The position numbers and the translations under genes are program-made. Under the pieces are notes generated by a model. It made no database searches. It worked only from the letters and a program-made list of their open reading frames with translations, and was not told the DNA's origin. This document shows positions 1 through 5,748 of a DNA stretch of 5,748 nt, in pieces (position 1 is the stretch's first letter; each line of letters begins with the position of its first letter). This DNA comes from Luminiphilus sp. (GTDB lineage: Bacteria; Pseudomonadota; Gammaproteobacteria; Pseudomonadales; Halieaceae): assembly GCA_022425845.1 (NCBI GenBank), contig JAKMEU010000115.1:1-5748 (forward strand), read 5' to 3'.

Positions 1-37
1 GTGCTAATCGGTGTTAGTGGATTTCGGAGCACATTTT
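1..37. terminator. Weak hairpin with T-run at left edge
   Basis: GTGCTAATC at 1-9 can pair with GATT (20-23) and AGCAC (28-32), leaving a four-base bulge, and ATTTT follows at 33-37. On the plus strand this could end transcription of a gene left of the window; on the minus strand it lies just past the TAA of the short reading frame at 36. The stem is AT-containing, bulged and cut by the window edge, so the call is weak. Confidence 0.22.
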
Positions 38-155
38 AGCCAATCAACGCCGGTTTTGGATGGCGCCAGTATTTGCGTTCCGGCAAATCGTTGCCGTATA
101 AGTCGAAGTCCCACTTCCATGTTTCAAAGACAACCTGTTGTTCTCGGTTATACAA
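36..155 (-). pseudogene. Possible short ORF or 3' remnant of a protein gene
   Basis: On the minus strand one frame is open from just after a TAG at 248-246 to a TAA at 38-36. Its last 39 codons, from a TTG at 155, read like a real protein C terminus, including WKWDFDLYGNDLPERKYW and ending PKPALIG. The last 27 codons have G or C at the third position in 19 cases, as expected for coding sequence here. There is no ATG or GTG in the frame and no well-placed ribosome site before the TTG, so it may be the tail of a gene whose 5' part has been lost, or a chance frame. A second minus-strand frame in the same bases starts with ATG but looks less protein-like. I do not recognise the family; a VVFETWKWD-like stretch is loosely reminiscent of the C-terminal strand of PhoD-type phosphatases, which is only a guess. 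Confidence 0.3.
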
Positions 156-156
156 T
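127..156 (+). promoter_or_regulatory. Candidate sigma-70 promoter for the GDPD lipoprotein gene
   Basis: AAGACA at 127-132 (four of six to TTGACA) and TACAAT at 151-156 (five of six to TATAAT) are 18 bases apart. This would start transcription near 163, giving a leader of about 40 bases before the ATG at 202. It is a pattern match only, and it lies inside the short minus-strand frame described above. Confidence 0.3.
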
Positions 157-185
157 CGAAGCGCAGAGTACCTTCGTCTGTAAGT

Positions 186-190
186 AGGAG
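186..190 (+). promoter_or_regulatory. Shine-Dalgarno site of the GDPD lipoprotein gene
   Basis: AGGAG lies 11 bases before the ATG at 202. The spacing is slightly long but acceptable. The signal peptide begins directly at this ATG, with basic residues before the hydrophobic core, which supports the start. Confidence 0.6.
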
Positions 191-201
191 TCGCTAACCG
201 G

Positions 202-1638
202 ATGAATGTTCCAGAAAAAAAGTCGAAAGCGAGGCAGCGCAGCTTCTATTTAACCTCAGCCCTGGTACTTGCTGCCTTGCTGGGCGGTTGTTCAGATGAT
301 TCAAACGACCAGCCGGAACCCCAGCCTATTCCTCCTGCGGTACCGACAGGCGGGCTGATTGGTATTGCGCTGGTTTTTCCCGAGCACCGCCCGGATGAGG
401 GCTATCTGCATATACGAGCCTTTGATACCTACGACGTGGACTCGGTGGCTGCGGAGTCAAGTATTGCCTTTAGTGATACCGGTCAGGGCATCCCCTTTGA
501 GATCGAACTGCCCGAGGGCAACTATGGTATCGCCCTTGTCATCAACGATCAGGACTCCGTTGACTGGGACGATACGGCCAGTTTTGATCTGTCGAGGATC
601 TATCATTGTGATCTCGGTGCGCCCAATACCCCTTGCAATCCAGACGGCATAGCCATTACTGAGAACACCGATAGCCTGATCAATCTCACCCTGTACGCGC
701 CCGACCAGAATCGCGATCTGTTCCTGCAACCCAGGACGCTCAATGTCGCCCACGGTGCCGGCCAGGGAGAGCGTCCCGACTTTACGCTGCTGGCGTATGA
801 AAACCTCCAGTCCCTGGGGCCCCACATTGTCTTTGAGGCCGATATCAATGGCAGTGCTGACAACATCCCGGTGGTCATGCACGACTCCACCCTGGATCGA
901 AAGACCAATTTCGACGAGCTGAATTGCCCGGACAAACAGCCCGCACCCGACGACAAACATTTCACCCACAATGATTGTGGCCGCATTTCGGCCCTGACAT
1001 TCGATGAAATTATCGAGTACGACGCGGGCTATCACTGGACCCAGGATAGTGGCGAAACCTTCCCTTACCGGGATCAGGGGCTCACCGCGGTATCACTTGA
1101 AAGTCTTTTTCTGCGCTTCCCGGACGCTCACTACGTAATCGAGCTCAAGCCCGAGGAGGACGATGGCGTTGGCTCATTCACCCAGGAGGATCTGGATACC
1201 GCCGTTGAGGTGGCTCAGCTTATTAATGACTACCGCATGGGTCATCGTGTCACGGTAGCGTCGTTTACCGATGAAATCGTCAAGCATTTTCGCCAGCAGG
1301 ATGATGAGATTCTGACCGCTTTTTCAGAAGCCGAGGCTCTACCTTTGATGCTGGCAGTATTTAGCGGCGATGACGCCTACGAGATTCCTGAGCCCGCCGG
1401 GGAGTTTTTGCAGATTCCTGAAACCTATTCCCTCGATGGCCTTAACCTGAATCTGGTCAACGAAAATAATGTCGACTTTCTGTTGTCCGTTTTTGATCTG
1501 AGGGTCCACGTCTGGACCATCAATGACGACGAGGCGATGGACAGGATGCTGGCGCTGGAGAATCTGTCGGGCATCATCACCGATTACCCAGAGAAGTTAA
1601 TGCAGAGAATGGGCGGGGAGGGCGATGGGGCCCAGTAG
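202..1638 (+). CDS. Glycerophosphodiester phosphodiesterase-family lipoprotein
   Basis: This 478-residue protein is predicted to hydrolyse glycerophosphodiesters to sn-glycerol-3-phosphate and an alcohol outside the cytoplasm. Residues 1-29 form a lipoprotein signal (basic start, hydrophobic core, LLGGC) with lipidation at Cys30; Ser31 at +2 favours the outer membrane. A Pro-rich linker (38-48) leads to a beta-rich domain (about 50-168) that I do not recognise. The GDPD barrel runs from about 180 to 470. Visible family residues are His184, Glu212 and Asp214 (EAD), His227-Asp228 followed by LDRKTN, Glu314 in VIELKP, and the C-terminal VWTIND (437-442) and GIITDYP (457-463). The usual HRG reads HGAG and PENT reads PDFT, so the phosphate-binding Arg is missing while the metal ligands and both catalytic His remain. 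Cys136/145 and Cys242/259 could form disulfides. The start is supported by AGGAG at 186-190. The gene is convergent with the downstream kinase. The family call is firm; substrate and activity are inferred. Confidence 0.92.
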   Translation: MNVPEKKSKARQRSFYLTSALVLAALLGGCSDDSNDQPEPQPIPPAVPTGGLIGIALVFPEHRPDEGYLHIRAFDTYDVDSVAAESSIAFSDTGQGIPFEIELPEGNYGIALVINDQDSVDWDDTASFDLSRIYHCDLGAPNTPCNPDGIAITENTDSLINLTLYAPDQNRDLFLQPRTLNVAHGAGQGERPDFTLLAYENLQSLGPHIVFEADINGSADNIPVVMHDSTLDRKTNFDELNCPDKQPAPDDKHFTHNDCGRISALTFDEIIEYDAGYHWTQDSGETFPYRDQGLTAVSLESLFLRFPDAHYVIELKPEEDDGVGSFTQEDLDTAVEVAQLINDYRMGHRVTVASFTDEIVKHFRQQDDEILTAFSEAEALPLMLAVFSGDDAYEIPEPAGEFLQIPETYSLDGLNLNLVNENNVDFLLSVFDLRVHVWTINDDEAMDRMLALENLSGIITDYPEKLMQRMGGEGDGAQ

Positions 1639-1693
1639 GGTGAGGCGGGATGTTTTCTAGGGCGCCACCGCACAAGGCCCAAGTGCCAGCCTT

Positions 1694-1738
1694 ATCTGCC
1701 AGCATCGCTGAACGGGCCGCCTCGTGCTGGAGGCAGAT
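1694..1738 (-). terminator. Bulged hairpin at the end of the kinase gene
   Basis: ATCTGCC (1694-1700) pairs perfectly with GGCAGAT (1732-1738), and AGCA (1701-1704) pairs with TGCT (1725-1728), giving 11 base pairs with a three-base bulge and a 20-base loop. The right arm ends on the last base of the kinase stop codon. No T-run follows in the minus direction, so it is not a textbook intrinsic terminator. It may protect or separate the ends of the two convergent transcripts. The rest of the junction (1639-1693) shows only a short AAGGC/GCCTT stem (1674-1693). Confidence 0.3.
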
Positions 1739-4464
1739 CAGTCCGTATGCAGGGGGATCAAAACCTCAAAGGTAGCACCGGGGCCTGAAGCCAGCAGTCT
1801 CAGGTCGCCGCCGTGGTCCTTGATAAGACGGTAGCTGATCGATAGGCCCAGACCGGTGCCCCCATGGCTCATTTTGGTAGTGAAAAACGGCGTGAAAATC
1901 TTATCGCGCAGTTTGGGCGCTATGCCCGGGCCGGTGTCACGAACGGTGATGCAGGCTTGCTTATCTTTGCGGCTTGTCGTCACGGTCAATGTGCCGCCAC
2001 CCTGTTTCTGCATGACGTGGCGGGCGTTGTTGAAGAGGTTGAGCAGGACCTGCTCGATCTGTTGTGGGTTGGCCAAAACTTTAAGATCTGCTGCCTCATC
2101 CGCGGCCACTACCTTTACATTATCCAGCTCAAATTGCGCAGCTATCATCTCGATACAGTGTGACACGACAGAGGACACCCTGACCGGTGACTTGTCGAGC
2201 TTTTCGGCCCGGGCAAAGGCCTTCAGATCGTTGACGATATTCGATGCCCGTCTAACCTGCCCCTCGATACGGTCCAATTTACCGCTGAGGTACGAATCCG
2301 TCAGTTCTTCCCGCTCAAGATTAACGCCGATATTTGAAGCGGTCATCAGAATGGCGTTCAGGGGCTGGTTCAGCTCATGGGCCACTCCCGTTGCCAGTTC
2401 ACCCAGCTCCGCCAGGCGGGATGTATGTGCCAGCTGTTCCTTGGTCGCAATCAGGTCGGAGATATCCTCGATACGTGCAGAGTATGTTGTCTCCGGTCCC
2501 TCTATGGTGCCGAATTGCAACGTATAGGTTTTGAGTTCGTCGGAATTGACTGCCGCCAGTTTGGCCTCGGTAAAGTAGCTAGCTGCGCCTGACTGTAGCC
2601 ATGACAGGGCTGCTCTGGTTATGGGGCTGTCATTGTCGGGATCCTCGCCGCACGAATGGGCTTTCACCGCCGAGATCACAGCTTGCCGCAAGGGGGCTGC
2701 ATCCTTGGATTTGGCAATCTTATTTTCGGTGACCAGTTCACCTTTCTGGGTGAGTATTAAAAGAAAGGCGCGACTCTGTTCGACCATTCCGGACAGTTGG
2801 CGGGCCCGATTCTCAAAGTTCCAAAGCGTCGCCTCCTGCTCTGCGCGTACAGCGTCCAGACTCTGCAGCAGGTGGGAGATATTCTTTCCAAGATTATCAA
2901 CTTCCGCCGTTGCGGGCTCAGAGTGAGTCACCGCATCAGTGGCTTGGGCGGGATAAGCCTCCAGCTGTGTTCCGTAGTGTTCAATGGCCGTGATTTCCCT
3001 GCTGACCCTGATTCGTATAAAGAACAGCAAGATCAGTAATACGGCCACCACGATAGAGAGAAACACACCTGCTTCCCGAAACTGTACCTTTGCGAAGTCG
3101 ATAGCGGGAAAGCTGATTTTTAGGCCTGTTACGTTTAAGTCCGGCCCAAATCTGGCGGGGAATTCGTAGTGAAATACCTCGTTGAGCCGGTCCGAAAAGA
3201 AATGCTTGCCCTGCTTCTTGGGAGTTCTTATGTACTCGTAGTTATTTTTGGCCCACGGATTATCCAATGGTCCCATTTGTATGCTGCTGAGATAGTCCGC
3301 TTGCGAAATGGCTTCCATGCCGAGTTGATTGCGCACCACGGGGCTTTTGCTCAGCTCCAGGCCGCCTTCTCGTGCTTTTGAGGATATGGCCTCAGTTTTG
3401 ACGTAGGCGACCAGTACATAGTCGTCAGTCGACAGCACCGCAGGCCATACGCGTGGCTGTTCCCGAGCCTGCAACTGGGGAAGAAATTCTTGCGCCACCG
3501 TTGGCTTGGATAGCAGCTCCACAGCCAGTTTGATCTGATCGCTGGCACAGGCTGAGGTGGGTACTATGGTTTGCGAGTTGGCTTTACGGAGGCGGAAAAC
3601 TGAGGCACATATGGCCGGGAAAGATTTTAAAATCTCAGCGATGGGTTGCTCCAAATCCCGGTCATCATAATCTGATGCCTCAATGGCTGCTGCCACCCGA
3701 TAATGAATGGCCAGCGCCCTGTCCTGGGTTCGATAGTTGTGCAGTGAGCCGTATATTCTGGTCGCCTCAGAAAACAGGCTGTTACCCGCGTCGTGGTCGA
3801 TAATGCGATCCGAGACAAAGAAAAGGGTGCTGGCGATGATCACGAGACCACCGGCGCCGAGTTCGGCGCTGTAACGCAGGGAATGCTTGCCCGATACGTC
3901 CTGACGCCTGTTAAGGGCCGCCAGCCGTTTACGGATTGACTGCCCGTAGAAGCAAACAGAAAACAGCACCAATACAAACAAATTGGTGGTCAACTCTTGC
4001 AGCACTATTGTGGCCCCGCTCCAGAAAAATTCCTGAAAGTAGGGTAGGGCGATAACGCACAGGAGGGGTGTTCCACAACACACCCAGAACTTCAAGCCTT
4101 CGGTAAAGACCTGCATAGGTTGGGCTCTTCGGGCCTGCAGGCCCAACCAGCCAGCCTGCAAACAATGCACCAGCGTGCTGCCCCAGCCCAGCCCGTCTGC
4201 CGGCTCGACCCATAGACCTATTATTACCAGCGAAAAAAAGCTGGTTACCAACCCACAGCCGAGACCCAGGAACACCGCAGCAAAGATGTAAAATAACGGG
4301 TAAATGTAGGGGGTTGCAGCGTAGTAGAACTGTGGCCTGAAACTTTCAATGAGTACGGCCAGAGTTACCAAGACGCCAGTGAGACACAGTCTCAACAGGG
4401 CGGGGGTGATATTGGCCTTATCCCACAGGCGCTCGTTTGCATGGCGATGTATATCCTGACGCAC
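1738..4464 (-). CDS. Membrane sensor histidine kinase with two sensory modules
   Basis: This 908-residue kinase should autophosphorylate on His and pass the phosphate to a response regulator not present here. I chose the GTG at 4464 because AGGAG (4471-4475) lies six bases upstream. The frame stays open to a TTG at 4599, but that has no ribosome site and adds 45 basic, non-protein-like residues. From the GTG: about six hydrophobic segments (22-42, 52-70, 72-85, weak 97-108, 126-143, 160-174), a basic cytoplasmic loop (175-200), a helix (203-222), an extracytoplasmic domain of about 240 residues (223-465, with Cys286 and Cys306), a helix (466-485), a linker/coiled coil (about 515-565), a degenerate PAS-like segment (about 560-673), then HisKA and HATPase. 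The H-box is HELNQPL with His696. The N-box has NNA at 812-814, G1 is DTGPGI (843-848), the F-box is FTPFFTTK (857-864) and G2 is GGTGLGLS (868-875). The kinase core resembles DctB/FixL types. There is no receiver domain. The signal sensed is unknown. Confidence 0.94.
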   Translation of the reverse strand: MRQDIHRHANERLWDKANITPALLRLCLTGVLVTLAVLIESFRPQFYYAATPYIYPLFYIFAAVFLGLGCGLVTSFFSLVIIGLWVEPADGLGWGSTLVHCLQAGWLGLQARRAQPMQVFTEGLKFWVCCGTPLLCVIALPYFQEFFWSGATIVLQELTTNLFVLVLFSVCFYGQSIRKRLAALNRRQDVSGKHSLRYSAELGAGGLVIIASTLFFVSDRIIDHDAGNSLFSEATRIYGSLHNYRTQDRALAIHYRVAAAIEASDYDDRDLEQPIAEILKSFPAICASVFRLRKANSQTIVPTSACASDQIKLAVELLSKPTVAQEFLPQLQAREQPRVWPAVLSTDDYVLVAYVKTEAISSKAREGGLELSKSPVVRNQLGMEAISQADYLSSIQMGPLDNPWAKNNYEYIRTPKKQGKHFFSDRLNEVFHYEFPARFGPDLNVTGLKISFPAIDFAKVQFREAGVFLSIVVAVLLILLFFIRIRVSREITAIEHYGTQLEAYPAQATDAVTHSEPATAEVDNLGKNISHLLQSLDAVRAEQEATLWNFENRARQLSGMVEQSRAFLLILTQKGELVTENKIAKSKDAAPLRQAVISAVKAHSCGEDPDNDSPITRAALSWLQSGAASYFTEAKLAAVNSDELKTYTLQFGTIEGPETTYSARIEDISDLIATKEQLAHTSRLAELGELATGVAHELNQPLNAILMTASNIGVNLEREELTDSYLSGKLDRIEGQVRRASNIVNDLKAFARAEKLDKSPVRVSSVVSHCIEMIAAQFELDNVKVVAADEAADLKVLANPQQIEQVLLNLFNNARHVMQKQGGGTLTVTTSRKDKQACITVRDTGPGIAPKLRDKIFTPFFTTKMSHGGTGLGLSISYRLIKDHGGDLRLLASGPGATFEVLIPLHTD

Positions 4465-4768
4465 TGACCGCTCCTGGCAGCGTAGGTTTCCCGCTCTTGG
4501 CCTTCTTCCTTGAATGCCCTTCGACTTTATTTTCCTGCTCGCGTCGCTGCCGGGCCAGTACCCACGGCCATCCCCCTTTGATGGCAGCGAGCTTAACAAA
4601 GTTCATACAAAGCTGAGAAGTATTACTACAGATTGAGGGCCGTAGCGCAGTAAGTCTCTTGGCTCAAAGTAAGGCTTTCACCCTATGAAGCAGGCGCAGA
4701 GGTGTCTCGGCGCTCATGCGGCTGTCAGTAATAATAGTTTCTCAGAGCGTAGGCTTTCTGGCTCCGTA
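4465..4768. other. Intergenic region between esterase and kinase genes
   Basis: These 304 bases lie between the esterase stop and the likely kinase GTG, both genes reading on the minus strand. It should hold the kinase promoter, but no convincing pair of boxes is visible; the best minus-strand match, TTACTG and TGTAGT spaced 17 bases in the 4630-4655 area, is poor. A small stem, TTGAG (4633-4637) with CTCAA (4663-4667), and no clear terminator after the esterase stop were noted. Part of it (4465-4599) is open in the kinase frame from a TTG, but its translation is basic and unlike protein. I see no RNA gene. Confidence 0.5.
4471..4475 (-). promoter_or_regulatory. Shine-Dalgarno site deciding the kinase start
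   Basis: On the minus strand AGGAG lies six bases before the GTG at 4464. This is the only good ribosome site in the open N-terminal part of the frame. It precedes a short basic cytoplasmic stretch that leads straight into the first membrane helix. Confidence 0.65.
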
Positions 4769-5748
4769 TTACTCGACGGTCAAATTTTGTCTGGCAACCA
4801 GAAAGTCGAAGGACAGTTCGAACAGGTCTTTGCCGTTCACTGTGGCATTCCAAGCACCGTGGCCCCTTCCCTCCAGGGGCTCCAGTTCATTGTGCACCCC
4901 CAAGGGGTCATAAATCCCCTGTAGTTCCGTGGCCTCGGAAAAAGGGGTGCCGGGATTTACGTCATCGGTGCCATGTGCCATGAATAATTCAGGGTCCCCG
5001 CTATCGAATCGATTCAAACCGTATATGGCTTCAAACAGGTCCAGTGCTATCTTTGAACCCCAGAACCACACTACGCTTTGTACCGAATAGCTCTCGTCGA
5101 GGTTCGTGCTGGCCAGTGTGGGGTCATCGCTAACGAGTATTTCATCCCGAAAGTCCTCGAGTTCTGAAGCACCAAGGGCGATGGCCGTGATGGCTCCTGC
5201 TGACGCCCCGCCTACTGAAATAAAATCGGTATTGATGTTGTAGGAGGTAGCATTTGCCACCAGCCAACGCAGCGCTGCCTTGGCATCCCGCTGGGCAGCA
5301 TACATGGCGACGCTCTGCTGCACTTGCTCCGGCGTCTCGGCACCCGCTAGGCCAAGCTCAATCCATTCATGAGGTGCGATGCCGGTATAAAACGCTAGCA
5401 CTTCCTCAGATGACAGTCCGTCTATTGTCCCTAGGTCACTTGCGGTCCTGTAATCGACGGACACGAACACCCACCCCCTGGAGGCGAAGTAATCGGCCAT
5501 TTCGACAATTTCTGGTTTGGTTTTGGTACCGCCCTTAAAGCCGCCCCCATGAATGAACATGAGGACAGGTCGAATTTCTGCGTCGTTGTCGGGCTGGTAG
5601 ATATCCAGGAGTTGGGATTGCTCAACTGCAGACGAGCTTGAGCTGTTCTGACTTAGCCCTTCGGCATAAACGATATCGCTATCTAATAGAACCGAATAGG
5701 CAGGCGTCGCGCTGACCACAGGTGTTCCATTGCCGGGACCTTCCTCGT
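4769..5748 (-). CDS. Secreted alpha/beta hydrolase, carboxylesterase-like (5' end outside window)
   Basis: This is a serine hydrolase predicted to cleave carboxylic esters; 325 codons are visible. The frame is open to the window edge. The GTG at 5719 is probably an internal valine, because the codons before it continue a Gly/Pro/Glu-rich linker (EEGPGNGTP) typical of the region after a signal peptide or lipobox, and no ribosome site precedes it. Counting from that GTG, the oxyanion-hole motif HGGG is at 57-60 with FIHGGGFKGG, followed by VSVDYR (86-91). The nucleophile elbow is GASAG (171-175) with Ser173, the acid is probably Asp252 or Asp253 in HGTDD, and His287 in GRGHGAW completes the triad. 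A Ser-rich stretch (26-30) follows the first strand. The fold matches the HGGG-type carboxylesterase/BD-FAE-like hydrolases; substrate cannot be read from sequence. It is transcribed toward the kinase gene, 304 bases from the latter's GTG. The missing N terminus leaves secretion type unconfirmed. Confidence 0.92.
   Translation of the reverse strand, partial: EEGPGNGTPVVSATPAYSVLLDSDIVYAEGLSQNSSSSSAVEQSQLLDIYQPDNDAEIRPVLMFIHGGGFKGGTKTKPEIVEMADYFASRGWVFVSVDYRTASDLGTIDGLSSEEVLAFYTGIAPHEWIELGLAGAETPEQVQQSVAMYAAQRDAKAALRWLVANATSYNINTDFISVGGASAGAITAIALGASELEDFRDEILVSDDPTLASTNLDESYSVQSVVWFWGSKIALDLFEAIYGLNRFDSGDPELFMAHGTDDVNPGTPFSEATELQGIYDPLGVHNELEPLEGRGHGAWNATVNGKDLFELSFDFLVARQNLTVE

Noticed and set aside
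1..39. Plus-strand open frame to a TAG at 37-39, considered as the end of an upstream gene
   Set aside because: Only 12 codons are visible and they overlap a hairpin and the minus-strand tail; this is too short to support.
457..1035. Open minus-strand frame of 192 codons within the GDPD gene
   Set aside because: It lies fully inside a gene with clear family motifs, lacks a ribosome site and shows no recognisable domain; it is an antisense shadow.
1856..2527. Open plus-strand frame of 223 codons opposite the kinase catalytic region
   Set aside because: It is antisense to the HisKA and HATPase motifs, which explain the sequence; its Ser/Arg-rich translation is typical of a shadow frame.
4418..4606. 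Minus-strand ATG frame of 62 codons overlapping the kinase start, considered as a leader peptide
   Set aside because: It has no Shine-Dalgarno site and a Lys/Arg/Gly-rich translation without any signal or domain; nothing supports translation.
4633..4667. TTGAG/CTCAA stem in the kinase upstream region, considered as an operator or attenuator
   Set aside because: The stem is only five to seven pairs with a bulge and a long loop; this is expected by chance.
4722..4738. CTGTCA followed by an AT-rich spacer, considered as a Pho box because of the nearby phosphodiesterase gene
   Set aside because: The second CTGTCA repeat expected 11 bases later is absent (AATAGT), and the phosphodiesterase gene is far away.
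4685..4924. Plus-strand frame of 79 codons beginning in the intergenic region
   Set aside because: Most of it is antisense to the esterase C terminus, and no ribosome site precedes the ATG.

Overview
The window looks like a stretch of chromosome from a Gram-negative proteobacterium, most likely a marine gammaproteobacterium. The reasons are a classical lipobox lipoprotein, a DctB/FixL-like sensor kinase, moderately GC-rich coding sequence and Shine-Dalgarno-led starts. This placement is inferred from protein style alone; no marker gene is present. No rRNA, tRNA, CRISPR array, insertion sequence or phage gene could be recognised.

Layout. Positions 1-201 are a mostly non-coding leader. It holds a weak hairpin at the left edge, a short minus-strand reading frame that looks like the C-terminal end of a protein (36-155, open to 245), a possible promoter and a Shine-Dalgarno site. 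Positions 202-1638 (+) encode a lipoprotein of the glycerophosphodiester phosphodiesterase (GDPD) family with an extra N-terminal domain and a changed HR active-site motif. A 99-base convergent junction follows, with a bulged hairpin that touches the next gene's stop codon. Positions 1738-4464 (-) encode a large membrane sensor histidine kinase. It has a multi-helix N-terminal membrane module, a separate extracytoplasmic domain held between two membrane helices, a linker/PAS-like region, and HisKA and HATPase domains. Its likely start is a GTG with an AGGAG site, well inside the longest open frame. A 304-base non-coding stretch separates it from a secreted-type alpha/beta hydrolase (carboxylesterase family, 4769-5748, -), which runs off the right edge without its true start.

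How the genes relate. The two hydrolases are predicted to act outside the cytoplasm, one on phosphodiesters and one on esters. The kinase between them senses something at or outside the membrane. The GDPD gene is convergent with the kinase, and the esterase is separated from it by about 300 bases, so nothing shows a single operon. No response regulator is present in the window, so the kinase's output partner is unknown. I see no clear evidence of a new multi-gene system. The points most worth a second look are the kinase's double sensory architecture, the altered GDPD active site and the minus-strand protein-like tail upstream of the GDPD gene.
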